NCBI RefSeq assembly: GCF_022808175.1
Contig: NZ_JALGBX010000041.1
Location: forward strand, 1 to 49,991
Reading direction: 5' to 3'
Source of the DNA: Streptomyces sp. AP-93
GTDB lineage: Bacteria > Actinomycetota > Actinomycetes > Streptomycetales > Streptomycetaceae
Length of the DNA: 49,991 nucleotides
The first letter of the stretch is position 1, and each line of letters opens with the position of its first letter. The translations under genes were made by a program, and so were the position numbers. The notes under the pieces are model-generated. The model did not search any database, was not told where the DNA came from, and saw only the letters and a program-made list of their open reading frames with translations. Below are positions 8,530-19,287 of the stretch, piece after piece.

Positions 8530-8563
8530 CCCCGGAGGCCGACAGACTCGTCGGCCTCCGGGG
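8530..8563 (+). terminator. Perfect 14-bp hairpin between precursor and HExxH gene
   Basis: Two perfectly complementary 14-nt arms (8530-8543 and 8550-8563, starting CCCCGGAGG) enclose a 6-nt loop, 7 nt after the precursor stop and 19 nt before the next start. No U-tract follows. It probably acts as a partial terminator or an RNA stabiliser that keeps precursor mRNA in excess over the downstream enzyme, as is common in RiPP operons. Confidence 0.75.
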
Positions 8564-8582
8564 CCCGCCGTAAGGAGCCGAC

Positions 8583-9506
8583 ATGTACCCCGTCACCACG
8601 GAGAGCTTGTTCACCCTCGACGGACTCTCCGACCACCGCCGCCATCGCATCAACCGCATCACAGCTGTCCTCGGCGCGCCGCTGAGCCCGGACACCCGCG
8701 GCTACGCGCTCGCCCATCATCTCCTCGAAGGCGCTGAACAGGCTGCCCGAGCCGAGCACGACGGCCTCCTCACCTGGTACCGCACCGCGAGCCACGACCA
8801 GCTCGGCCACCTCGCCGAAGGTGACCACCTGATCCTCACAGCGAACCCGGAGAACCGGCTCCGATCCAGCCTCTCCGACACCGAGTACTACCTGATCACT
8901 CCCAACAGCGCGCCGGCACCGCAGGACGTCCGCAACCTCGTACGAGCGGCGCTCGCCTCGGCGACCCAGCACGGTTTCGGTCCGCTCCTCGGCGAGCACG
9001 CCCCGATCATCTGTCTTCTCGACCACCGCGGCCTGTACGACACCCTGCACAGCTGGACCCTGTCCCGCCTCCCCGGCACCGTCTACACGGACTACACCGA
9101 CCACCCCGAGACCCTGGCCCGCGACCTCATCCACGAAGCCGCCCACAACTGGCTCAACGACGCCCTCGCCCTCCACGAGATCAAGCTCCCGGACGACGTC
9201 ACCTACTACTCCCCCTGGCGCGCCATGCACCGCCCGGTCTACGGCTTCCTCCACGCGTGCTGGGCCTTCTCCCTGGCGTCCCTCTACTCCAAGCAGGCAC
9301 TCGCCACCGCCCCCCAGCCCGCGGCTTCAGCCCTCGAGGCCTTCTTGGAGCAGCAACTGCACCATCTCGACGCCGCTCATCAGCACGTCGACGCTGCGGC
9401 GGCCAGCCTCCCCAGCACCGAACTCCGTGCACGCATCCGGGAAGCGACCGTTCGGGCTCGAGCGCTCCTGAATGGCAGCGCGCGGACGCCGAATCTCGGC
9501 GAATAG
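8583..9506 (+). CDS. HExxH-type putative peptide-modifying enzyme (aKG-HExxH beta-hydroxylase-like)
   Basis: 307 residues with HEAAH at residues 184-188 (LIHEAAHNWLND) and a later conserved-looking region YYSPWRAMHRPVYGFLHAC that could supply the third metal ligand. HExxH proteins beside SPASM radical SAM enzymes (FxsB/FxsC-type pairs) were first read as peptidases. Members of the family have since been shown to be 2-oxoglutarate-dependent peptide beta-hydroxylases. Direct evidence here is only the motif and the neighbourhood. AAGGAG precedes the ATG. It could hydroxylate Asp, Asn or another residue of the adjacent precursor peptide. A zinc peptidase releasing the leader is the alternative. 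Confidence 0.75.
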   Translation: MYPVTTESLFTLDGLSDHRRHRINRITAVLGAPLSPDTRGYALAHHLLEGAEQAARAEHDGLLTWYRTASHDQLGHLAEGDHLILTANPENRLRSSLSDTEYYLITPNSAPAPQDVRNLVRAALASATQHGFGPLLGEHAPIICLLDHRGLYDTLHSWTLSRLPGTVYTDYTDHPETLARDLIHEAAHNWLNDALALHEIKLPDDVTYYSPWRAMHRPVYGFLHACWAFSLASLYSKQALATAPQPAASALEAFLEQQLHHLDAAHQHVDAAAASLPSTELRARIREATVRARALLNGSARTPNLGE

Positions 9507-9625
9507 GGACTGGAAACCGCGGGCCCCATATTTGAATGCGCCAGCAGGACCGATCGCGGTAACTTCGCCCTTTCCATTCCGCGCCGATCAACCCAGCCAA
9601 AAGATCATGGGAGTGTCTCGGCATC

Positions 9626-11027
<1,402 letters not shown>

Positions 11028-11037
11028 CAACGACCCC

Positions 11038-11070
11038 GGGTGCGCCTCACCGGCGCGGTGAGGCGCACCC
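11038..11070. terminator. Strong hairpin terminator after tyrS
   Basis: Perfect 14-bp arms (11038-11051 and 11057-11070, starting GGGTGCGCC) enclose a 5-nt loop, 11 nt after the true end of the synthetase frame. Being symmetric, it can serve both the + strand cluster and the convergent - strand operon. Confidence 0.8.
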
Positions 11071-11191
11071 GTCCAGCACCCAAATACATAGCCTGACTCT
11101 GGGGTGCGTATGGATACAGCTCGGGGCCACCGCTTCTGCCGTTTGCGCCCCGCGCTCGCGAGACATTCCCGGCCGACACCACGTCGATCGA

Positions 11192-11761
11192 TCAGTTCTC
11201 GAACGCGGGGATCAGCTGTCCGGCGGTGGCCTCTGTCAGGAGGCTCTGCGTGCTGGGGTGCCGCTCGTAGACAGCATTGATCTCCCGGGATGCGGCCGTG
11301 TCGTCGTAGGGCAGCGCGAGCTGTCGGGCAACAGCGTCTCTGAGCGCGTCGGCCAGGCCTTCGTCCAAGTCGGCGAAACGTAGTCCCTCGACGATGCCCG
11401 TCCCCGAATCGACGAGCACCATGTATACGGGGAAGGGCTCTCCTGCTCGACCCGGCACCCCGAGAATGCGGTCACGCTGTCTGTGCGCCTCCCAGGGAGA
11501 GTCTCCCCAGCCGAGAGACTCGGGCCGGAATCCCGGCCTCGTCGGCGCTTCGAAGCGGTAGCACCACATGAGATGCCTGTCGCCGGGGACGAGGGCGAAC
11601 GCTGCCGCCCCCGTGCCGAACGCGGCCCGCTCACCGGGCGTGAGACCGTCGAACGCATAGATGATCTCTACGTACGCCTCGCTGAGTACGAGATTGGCTG
11701 CGGACTTCGGCCAGTTGACCTGCTTCGGGTATGGAGCGCCTACCTCCAGTGAATACCCCAT
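11192..11761 (-). CDS. Unrecognised protein downstream of the defence operon
   Basis: 189 residues. I chose ATG 11761 because GGGAGGGG lies just upstream; an in-frame ATG at 11851 would add 30 low-quality residues. I do not recognise the family. It is soluble and of mixed composition, with paired aromatic segments (SEAYVEIIYAFDGLTP, HLMWCYRFEA) and a conserved-looking strand VYMVLVDSGTG. It lies 120 nt after the large ATPase gene in the same direction. It may be the last gene of the defence operon or an independent gene. It is the only protein besides AIPR that could supply a function missing from the MADS-like core. Confidence 0.7.
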   Translation of the reverse strand: MGYSLEVGAPYPKQVNWPKSAANLVLSEAYVEIIYAFDGLTPGERAAFGTGAAAFALVPGDRHLMWCYRFEAPTRPGFRPESLGWGDSPWEAHRQRDRILGVPGRAGEPFPVYMVLVDSGTGIVEGLRFADLDEGLADALRDAVARQLALPYDDTAASREINAVYERHPSTQSLLTEATAGQLIPAFEN

Positions 11762-11881
11762 GAGCTGTCCCCTCCCCAGTCTGTAGCCCCAGACCGGCTG
11801 ATCGATTCTGTTATGGTGCCGAGTCTCCGTACGACGGAGGCCCGTGGTCATCCGTGCTTCGGGCGGCGGTTGACCGGGCTA

Positions 11882-14800
11882 CTACCCGCCGGATGCGGTC
11901 TTGGTTCCTCCGCCGTGTTTGGTCACCCGGGGGCGGCACCGGATACGGACGGCGCCGTAGGTGAATGCCGGGTCGGTGGCCTTGCTCGACCAGACGTACG
12001 CCTCGCCGGGGCCGAGCTGGGCCAGCTGCTCGGCGGTGAGTCCGGACAGGGCCGCGTTCGCCTTCTGCAAGTGCTTCAGCCATGCCGGGGAGGTGGACTT
12101 GTGCAGGATCACGTGGTTGGACAGCTCGATGAGCTGGACGGGCACGGAGGGAGGGTCCTGGCTCGCCACAAGGACGCTCATGCCCTTGTGCCGCATTTCT
12201 CGGACTGTCTCGACGAGACCGGCCACGAGGTCGGGACTGTCGATGTACTTGTGTGCCTCGTCGAAAACGACCAGCTTGTTGAAGCGGCGATCGCCGTCCC
12301 GGGCGTCGGCGAAGAGCTGCATGAGGACGACGAACAGGCCGAGAGCGTCGTCCTTCTCGATGAGATCGTCGCGGAGGTCGACGATGACGAGCCGGCCGGG
12401 ACGGATCTGGCTGGTGAGCCGGACGCTGTCGTCGATGTACTCCTCGGCGAGGTCAAGCCGGTCTTCGGCGAGGTCCTTGATGTGGTCGGGCATCCGCGAG
12501 TCGGCCAGCTCCTGACGGATCGCGTCGAGACTCAGGTCGCTGCGCCGCTTACGGATGGCCTTGGCGATCTGCTTGATGTAGGTGGACCGGTTCCCGACGG
12601 CGCCGAGGAGAAATTTCCAGTGCTCCGCCTTGAGCTCAGCCGAGGAGAAGGCCAGTGGCTGCACCTCAATCCCGGGGTACTCCGCGCGGCGCTCATCCAC
12701 CTGGGCCTCAGGCGCAAGAAGCAGGACGTCGGTCAGCGCCCGCGGTTCTGCCCCGTAGCGTTCCTTGAGGACGGCGAGTTGGGCGCTGTCGTCGTTGGGA
12801 TGCACCATAGAAGTGAACTCGGGCGCGTAGTCCTGGGTCTTGCTGTAGTGGAAGACCACAGTGGCCAGCGGGTGCGGGAGGTTGTTGACCGGCGGGGCAG
12901 ACAGGGAGGCCCCCTCGATGATGCTGCCCAGGGTGTAGCTCTTGCCTCCTCCCTGGACTCCGAAGAGGCTGATCGTATGGGTCTCGTCGAGATCGAGAGC
13001 TACCGTGCGGCCGGCTACCTCGCCCAGCACGCCGTGCTGGGGTGAGGGGCGGGTGACTCCGAGGAAGACGTCGGGCTGCGGGGTTCCAGTGACGAGCGGG
13101 CGCACGGGTGGTGCGGCGGGGCCCGGGGCGTCGATGGTGGGCGCGTGGTGGAAGCTCCGCGGGTCGAGCACTGTGGCAGAACGGGCGGGCCGATCGGCGG
13201 ATTCGAGCGTCGGGTCGGCCAGCCTGCCGGGAGAGGGCTCCTCTCGTTCGTTCCTGTCTGCCATCGGGTGTACCGGCTCCGATGCTGCGGCGGCGTCCGG
13301 CGCGGAAGCGCTGGGCTGTTCCGGCTCCGACTCCGGCTGGCCCTCCGCCGGCGGTGCGTGACGCGCTCCCGAGAGGCGTGGGGCGTCGGCCTCGGCGGCC
13401 TGGGCCGGTCCGTCAGCCGCGCCGCTCGCGGGCTCTGCGGCTGCCCGGCCCTCTTCCCTTCCCTCCTCCTCGTCCGTCACCGCAGGGTCCTCCGCACGGA
13501 AGCCCGCGTCGGCGAGACGCGGGACGGACAGCCGCAGCAGGGCCAGGGTGGGTGCGGTGGCCGCTCCGTCCAGATCCGGTGCCGCGTCGTCTTCCTCCGC
13601 CGAGGACCCGCCATTACCGCCGGTGCCGCCGGATCCTGCGTCCGGGAAGGCCCGCGCGCCGGGTCGCACCGTGGGGATCGCCCGGACCAGTTCGTCGATC
13701 AGATCACTGCCGATCCGGTGAAATTCGACACCGTCGTCGGTCTCCCGGTCGGTTCCGGTCCGGGCGAGGTCGAAGATCAGGCCGCTCCGGGTGAACCGTA
13801 GCCGGTAGCCGTCGTCGAGGCTGTCGAGCAGCTGGTGTGCGGCCGTACGGGCGCTCAGGTTCATGCTGCCGTGGCGGGCGGCCCTCTCTAGGTAGAAGCG
13901 GAGCATGGAGCCGAGTGCGAGGTTCTTGACCGGGCGGTCGACGCGGTCGGGTGCGCTGTGGGCGGGGTCGAAGGATTCGGCGAGGACGGACCGGCTCCGC
14001 TCCAACTGTTGGCCGACTTTGGCCTTGAGGCGCTGGTAGGCGCTGATGTCGTCGAGCGCGGTATAGCACTTCACTTCGACGAGGCGGCAGGTGATGGTCC
14101 GTTCCTGTGCATCGAGGTGGAAGAGGGCGAGGTCGCTGCGCTGGAAGGAGAGGGCGTCGCCGAGTTCGCGGGCCTGGCGGCGGGCTTCGGCATACAGCTC
14201 AGGGTGGGCGTCGAGGGGAACGACGATCTGGTTGTGCAGGACGTCCTGGTAGTCGAGGTAAAGGCGGGCCAGGGACAGTCCGAGGACCTCGGTGCGCTGG
14301 TTGGGTGCGGTGGAGGCCAGCTTGAAGGCGAGATTGCCGGATAGCAGCCGGAGCTGGTCAAAGAAGGAGTGGAGGTGACGTTCCTCGACGTCGAGGCCGT
14401 GTTGCCGGGCCGTGGGACCGAGCAGGGTGCGCAGCTCGTCGATCGAGTTGGAGCTCACCATGATCTGGTGCCCGAGTCCGTTGCCCGGAGAGGGCGCGTA
14501 GTCGATGACGTACTCGGGCCTGCCGTGCTGTCCGGCGTGGTCGAAGTATTCCAGGCCGAGGGTCCGGTCGATGGTGACGACCCAGTCGCCGGTCTGGTGG
14601 GCCTGGTAGAGGAGGGCCCGATCGGCGGTGTCGAGGGAGAGGACGGTGCACGGGACGTTCCGCGGCGCCTGCCCCGCGGTGGCCACGCAGGCGGCCGCGG
14701 TGGCGAGCAGCGCGGGCAAGCGGCTCATCAGGGTGGCGAGGTCCTCGACGTCCTCCATGGCCGGGGCCGTGCCGTGCCGGGGGGCGGTGCGCCAGACGAT

Positions 14801-17632
14801 CTGCTGGTCGCTGTCCTCGTAGGTGGAGGCAGTCGTCTGCACCAAGCCGTGTACGGGGGCGTGGGCGATGTCCAGGCGCGGGGTTGAGGAGTGCTGTTCG
14901 CCGCCGAAGGCGTCGATGAGGACGGTGAGGTGGGCGTCGAACTCGGCGGGCTGCCGGATGAACTCCTCCACAGCCCTTACCGAGTGGACGAGCTTCGCCG
15001 TACGGGCCGCACCGGTCGTGTGCAGGAACGCCTCGGCCTCGGCGGAGGCGATCTGGCTCTGGGCGCTCTGCAGTTCCGTCAAGGCTGCCCCGGTCTCCGG
15101 GGCCTCCGGGTCGGTCACGCACAGGCGGATGTCGTACGTGAGGTCGCGGGTCCGAGCGCGGCGCTGCAGTTCGAGGAGGGCGTCGGCGACGATCTCCGCA
15201 CGGCCCGCGTTGACGACGTTCAGGACGAGGGTACGGACGTACGGGTGCAGACGAACATACCGTTCGATCCGGTCGGCCAGGGCTGTTCCGGACAGCGCGC
15301 TGGTGCCGTTGGCGGAGCGTGCACCCCCGGCCGGGAGGCGCAGTGCGGCGGCCAGTCGGCCCAGGAGTCCGCGTGGGTCGGAGGTCTCGCTGGGCAGGTA
15401 GGCGCCCCAGTACGGGGTGAGGTTGTCGGCAGCTGCCATCAGGCGGCCGTCCTGGCGCGGGACGGCGAACGGAAAGCCGAGCGGTGCCAGGGATTCCAGG
15501 AGTGAGTCCTTGGCGGCGAGGACGGCCCGCTTGTCCCCGGTGTCGAGCCGCCCGGTCCAGTCCATGCCAAGGGCGGACCAGGTCGCCAGCCACAGTGCCC
15601 GCAGCGGATGGGTGGGCGAGACGAGCAGGACGGTGTCCCGCCGTCCGAGGCCGTCCGTGACGGTCGCCGCGACGCAGTCGATCTGTTGGATTCGGGCCAG
15701 GGCAACCAAGGCTCTGCCCCGACTGATGTCGGTGGTCCGCTCGACGTGGAGCGACTGGGCGTCGATCAGCTCGGCGTATGCCTCGACGTAGGCGGCGAGT
15801 TCGTCCCGTACGCGTTCGAAGTCAACGGCCTCACTGACCAAGAGATCCTCTGGGTGGTCCGCCTGGCCGCTCTGCTCCTCGCTGCGGCTGCTGATCACGG
15901 TGAAGTAGGCGCGCCGTGCCGCGAGGAAGGCGTCGTAGGCCTCAGCGGCCCGTCCGGTCAGGGCGTGCTTCAGGTCCTCGTCATTGCCGGTGGCCGTCTC
16001 GGCGGTGCCGTCGGGATGCAGGAGCAGGCGGCGCAGCGTGGTGTCGCCAGGCCGCACCAGGAGGTCCTGCTGGGCCTGTACGAGCAGGGGGGAAAGCCTG
16101 ATCTCGGCGCTTCCCGCAGGGCGGATCCTCACGGTGAGGGTCCTGTGCGAGCTGCGCGCCGTGACCGTCCTCCAGCGGATGTCGGTGGTGCCGACCCTTG
16201 CCGGGTCCTCGCCGGCGGCCAGCGCGTCGAGTTGCAGGGACCTCAGTGCCTGGGTGACCCCGGCGAAGCGTCCGACGCTGCGCTCCGGGGGGTCCTCGAT
16301 CTCGCCGTCGGGGATGACGTAGAAGCGTTCACTCTCGCCGCCGGGCAGGTCATGGGCGGCGGGGGCGACGTCGAGGGGCTCGTCCGCCTTGTCGAGCGGG
16401 ACGACGCGGACGAAGTGCCACCCCTCCTCCCAGTCGATCTTGTTGAGGCGGGGCAGCGACCTCTTGTACTCGGCCTTCGTTACCTTCCCCTTGGGAACGT
16501 GTATGACCCGTCCGATCGGGCCGCTGCTCTCGGAGACGATCTCCACGCGGAACCGTTCGAGCTCGTCCACCCTGCGAGGCACCGGGTGTACCACGAAACG
16601 GGCGGTGATCTCGCGTACCCCCTTCTCGCCGGCGAGCAGATAGGGCTGGCCCGTGATGGCCGACAGCGCCGGATGGGCACGGGCGTCCTCGGTGTTGTCG
16701 CCTGCCGCGGGGAGACCTAGTTCGCGTACCTCGATGGAGACGGTGACGCGCTGCCGCTCGTCGATGCGCCAGTTGCCGAAGGACAGCCCCCAGTTCTCCC
16801 GGTCGACGACGATGCGACGGGTCCAGGCCGACGGGTCCTCCAAACCGCAGCGGGTCACGAAGCCAGCGAGGCGGGCGGCGAAGTCACCATCGCTCAGGCC
16901 GAGATCCAGGACACGCTGCCGCTCTGACCGGGGCGAGGTGGTCAGCTTCTCCACCATGCCGTGGTTCTTCTCGACGCGCTCGCGGACGGTGGAGGGGTCG
17001 GCGAACAGGTCGAAGTCCGGCACGAGCCCGAAGTGGTACACCGCCGCCCCGGCGACCTGGTCGCGGTAGGCGTTGGCCTGGAGAGTGAGGAGGTACTGAG
17101 CGACGGCACGGTCGCCTGCCCGGGCTCCCGGGCGGTCCCGGAGGGCGGCGAGCAGTTCGTCGACGCCTGGGCGCAGCCGCTGTGGCACCTGGTCGAGGAG
17201 GTGATCGGCGAGGCGCGCGTAGGCGTCGCCGAGCGGTACCTCTTCGAAGGTCGCGATGCCGAAGGAGTCCTCGGCGCTCACCCTGGTGCCGGGCGGGACG
17301 AAGACGAGCAGCGGTCCGGGCAGGATGCCCTCGCCCTCGGTGCGGTTGCGAAGTTCGACCAGCTTCGTGCTGCTGACACCCACGTCGTGGAACGGCCGGT
17401 CCGGGGCGAGGCCGTCGGCGGTGGCGAGCAGGCAGACGGTGGCATCGGGGCCGAGCGCTCCCCGCAGGCGGCGCACCAGCGACGCCGCCAGTTCTGCCTC
17501 CACCTCGGTGATCCGCATGCAATGGCCGACGCTCCGCTCGCCGACGAGCTTGGCGAGCCGGGGCACGAGGACCCCTTCAAGCGCCTCGCGGAGGTCCTTG
17601 GGAGTGGCCTCCGTCATTCCGGTGGTGCTCAT
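11882..17632 (-). CDS. MAD8/DptH-like HerA-family ATPase with embedded nuclease-like motif
   Basis: 1,916 residues, one of the largest genes here. The C-terminal 400 residues form a HerA/FtsK-like ATPase: Walker A around K1564 (GVQGGGKSYT), Walker B at D1791-E1792 (LVVFDEAHKYI), then a sensor segment VLVASQDP. Around residue 1186 the text DLALFHLD...RLVEVKCY fits the D...(E)xK core of PD-(D/E)XK nucleases. A Gly/Ala/Pro/Glu-rich linker of about 170 residues (about 1336-1510) separates the two. The architecture matches DptH of phosphorothioate restriction and the ATP-binding MAD8 of methylation-associated defence. ATG overlaps the preceding stop by 4 nt. I infer the restriction/translocation effector of the operon. 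Confidence 0.85.
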   Translation of the reverse strand: MSTTGMTEATPKDLREALEGVLVPRLAKLVGERSVGHCMRITEVEAELAASLVRRLRGALGPDATVCLLATADGLAPDRPFHDVGVSSTKLVELRNRTEGEGILPGPLLVFVPPGTRVSAEDSFGIATFEEVPLGDAYARLADHLLDQVPQRLRPGVDELLAALRDRPGARAGDRAVAQYLLTLQANAYRDQVAGAAVYHFGLVPDFDLFADPSTVRERVEKNHGMVEKLTTSPRSERQRVLDLGLSDGDFAARLAGFVTRCGLEDPSAWTRRIVVDRENWGLSFGNWRIDERQRVTVSIEVRELGLPAAGDNTEDARAHPALSAITGQPYLLAGEKGVREITARFVVHPVPRRVDELERFRVEIVSESSGPIGRVIHVPKGKVTKAEYKRSLPRLNKIDWEEGWHFVRVVPLDKADEPLDVAPAAHDLPGGESERFYVIPDGEIEDPPERSVGRFAGVTQALRSLQLDALAAGEDPARVGTTDIRWRTVTARSSHRTLTVRIRPAGSAEIRLSPLLVQAQQDLLVRPGDTTLRRLLLHPDGTAETATGNDEDLKHALTGRAAEAYDAFLAARRAYFTVISSRSEEQSGQADHPEDLLVSEAVDFERVRDELAAYVEAYAELIDAQSLHVERTTDISRGRALVALARIQQIDCVAATVTDGLGRRDTVLLVSPTHPLRALWLATWSALGMDWTGRLDTGDKRAVLAAKDSLLESLAPLGFPFAVPRQDGRLMAAADNLTPYWGAYLPSETSDPRGLLGRLAAALRLPAGGARSANGTSALSGTALADRIERYVRLHPYVRTLVLNVVNAGRAEIVADALLELQRRARTRDLTYDIRLCVTDPEAPETGAALTELQSAQSQIASAEAEAFLHTTGAARTAKLVHSVRAVEEFIRQPAEFDAHLTVLIDAFGGEQHSSTPRLDIAHAPVHGLVQTTASTYEDSDQQIVWRTAPRHGTAPAMEDVEDLATLMSRLPALLATAAACVATAGQAPRNVPCTVLSLDTADRALLYQAHQTGDWVVTIDRTLGLEYFDHAGQHGRPEYVIDYAPSPGNGLGHQIMVSSNSIDELRTLLGPTARQHGLDVEERHLHSFFDQLRLLSGNLAFKLASTAPNQRTEVLGLSLARLYLDYQDVLHNQIVVPLDAHPELYAEARRQARELGDALSFQRSDLALFHLDAQERTITCRLVEVKCYTALDDISAYQRLKAKVGQQLERSRSVLAESFDPAHSAPDRVDRPVKNLALGSMLRFYLERAARHGSMNLSARTAAHQLLDSLDDGYRLRFTRSGLIFDLARTGTDRETDDGVEFHRIGSDLIDELVRAIPTVRPGARAFPDAGSGGTGGNGGSSAEEDDAAPDLDGAATAPTLALLRLSVPRLADAGFRAEDPAVTDEEEGREEGRAAAEPASGAADGPAQAAEADAPRLSGARHAPPAEGQPESEPEQPSASAPDAAAASEPVHPMADRNEREEPSPGRLADPTLESADRPARSATVLDPRSFHHAPTIDAPGPAAPPVRPLVTGTPQPDVFLGVTRPSPQHGVLGEVAGRTVALDLDETHTISLFGVQGGGKSYTLGSIIEGASLSAPPVNNLPHPLATVVFHYSKTQDYAPEFTSMVHPNDDSAQLAVLKERYGAEPRALTDVLLLAPEAQVDERRAEYPGIEVQPLAFSSAELKAEHWKFLLGAVGNRSTYIKQIAKAIRKRRSDLSLDAIRQELADSRMPDHIKDLAEDRLDLAEEYIDDSVRLTSQIRPGRLVIVDLRDDLIEKDDALGLFVVLMQLFADARDGDRRFNKLVVFDEAHKYIDSPDLVAGLVETVREMRHKGMSVLVASQDPPSVPVQLIELSNHVILHKSTSPAWLKHLQKANAALSGLTAEQLAQLGPGEAYVWSSKATDPAFTYGAVRIRCRPRVTKHGGGTKTASGG

Positions 17633-19287
17633 CGGGGAAGCTCTCCCGTTCGTGCTGCGGTGCCGATGGCGTACCGGGGGGTGATGGTCTGCGTCAGATA
17701 GGCGTCGGACATGTCCTGGTAGTAGCCGATCTCGCGGAGCCGGTTCAGGAGTGCGGCGGAGTTGGCGCGCAGCGCCGCCTGGTCGTCGAGGTGGGCGCCG
17801 GTGAAGCCGTCGCCGTCGGGGAGGCGGTCGATGTAGAGCCCGTAGCGGTCCCGAAGCAGGGCGAGGAACGCGTCCACCCGCATCGGCGAGGTCGCGAGGT
17901 TCCCGGACCCGTCGTCGCCCTCCCGAAGCAGCGACACCTGGAGGAGCACTTCGAGGAGGCGTGCGTCCAGGACGAACCGGCGGACGGAGGCGTCACCGCC
18001 GCCGCGGGGCTGGGCGAGCAGGGCGCCGGGCCGGTGCTTCAGCAGCATCGAGTCGAGGCACTTCACGAACTGACCCCGGTTGTAGCGGCCCTTGTAGTAC
18101 ATCAGCATCTCGGTGTACTCATCGAACGGGTCGAGTCCGAGCTGGGTGACCCGTTTGAGCTCGGCAGGAAGTTCGTCTTCTTCGTCCCGTACCTGGTTGA
18201 CCCGCATCAAGAAGAAGGCGTCGCGGTCCTTGCGGTACGACTTGCCGAGCAGCCGCAGTGCTTCTTCCGGGGTGAAGTAGCTCCTTCCGCTGGGGCGGCT
18301 CAGTGTGCCCACCTTGTCAGCCAGGTGTTCCGCGAAGTCGTCGAGCTTCTTCACCTGGTACGTCGCTTGGACGAAGCGCGGGATGCGCCGGTACCAGATG
18401 TCCGCGCTGCGTTCGGCCAGGGCGGCAGCCGGGGTGCCCGGAGTCCCCTCCGTGTCGAGGAAGAGCCGCACCCGGTACGGGCAGCGGTCGGCCTCGGCCT
18501 TGCCCGGGTGCCCCTTGCGGCAAGATGCCGGCACCGTGCCGGACTCGACGGCCGCGGGCAGTAGCTTCGCCATGCGCAGGTGGTAGAGCGACAGGTGGAA
18601 GGCGAACAGCACCTTCAGGTAGTCGACCAGCACGGTGCGCGGCATGTGGTCCTGGTGGTAGAGCAGCCGCATGACGTCCTGGCAGAGCAGCAGTGCCGGT
18701 TCGGCGCAGAGCCGCGGGTACGGGGTGCGGGGCTTCCCCGTGTCCGCCCGGTCCTGCATCTGGCCTCCGGCCAGTTCCACCAGGTGCAGCAGCGCCTGTG
18801 TCTCGACGTCGGCGCCCGCGCCGGGGGTGATCGAGCCGGTGGCGCGGTCCACGTCGGAGAAGAAAAATTCGCGGAGTCCCTTGAGGGCTCCCTCGTCCGC
18901 GGTGAGCATCTCGTACAGCTGCTCGTCGGCTCCGTATGGGCGGGACTTGCGGCTGTTGCGGAACCGGTAGGTGAATCCGTGCAACGGCCGGGGGCCCGCC
19001 ACGGCCTCGTCGGCCTTGGCGCGGTTGACCAGGTCCAGGAGGTGGGTGGCGGTCCAGCGGGTGGTGGTCTCCCGGTCGAAGCCGTCGAACACCCCGGGGT
19101 TCTCCAGGAACAGCTTGACGAACACTTCGACGTCGAGCGTCCTGGACCGGCTGATCTTGCTGGGCATGCCGCGATGCCATAGCCGCGCGAGCAGCGCGGT
19201 AAGGACCCGGTCCATGTCGAGGGGCTTGTAGTCGACCCGGCTGACGCCGGGGTGGTGGAAGGTACCGAGCGATCCGGTCAGCGCCAT
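17629..19287 (-). CDS. MAD7/DptG-like protein of unknown fold
   Basis: 552 residues without a recognisable catalytic motif. It is largely helical and basic, with several Leu-rich helices (DYLKVLFAFHLSLYHLRMA) and two Cys positions (ASCRKGH, DRCPYR) about 15 residues apart that could bind zinc. It sits between the kinase-ATPase (10-nt overlap) and the DptH-like ATPase (4-nt overlap), exactly where DptG stands between DptF and DptH and where MAD7 stands between MAD6 and MAD8. The assignment rests mostly on size and position. A structural or adaptor role linking the two ATPases is likely. Confidence 0.72.
   Translation of the reverse strand: MALTGSLGTFHHPGVSRVDYKPLDMDRVLTALLARLWHRGMPSKISRSRTLDVEVFVKLFLENPGVFDGFDRETTTRWTATHLLDLVNRAKADEAVAGPRPLHGFTYRFRNSRKSRPYGADEQLYEMLTADEGALKGLREFFFSDVDRATGSITPGAGADVETQALLHLVELAGGQMQDRADTGKPRTPYPRLCAEPALLLCQDVMRLLYHQDHMPRTVLVDYLKVLFAFHLSLYHLRMAKLLPAAVESGTVPASCRKGHPGKAEADRCPYRVRLFLDTEGTPGTPAAALAERSADIWYRRIPRFVQATYQVKKLDDFAEHLADKVGTLSRPSGRSYFTPEEALRLLGKSYRKDRDAFFLMRVNQVRDEEDELPAELKRVTQLGLDPFDEYTEMLMYYKGRYNRGQFVKCLDSMLLKHRPGALLAQPRGGGDASVRRFVLDARLLEVLLQVSLLREGDDGSGNLATSPMRVDAFLALLRDRYGLYIDRLPDGDGFTGAHLDDQAALRANSAALLNRLREIGYYQDMSDAYLTQTITPRYAIGTAARTGELPR

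Noticed and set aside
11813..13045. Long + strand open frames opposite the defence genes (for example 11813-13045 and 15608-16720)
   Set aside because: They mirror the codon bias of the - strand genes, lack motifs and ribosome sites, and cover conserved ATPase regions on the other strand.
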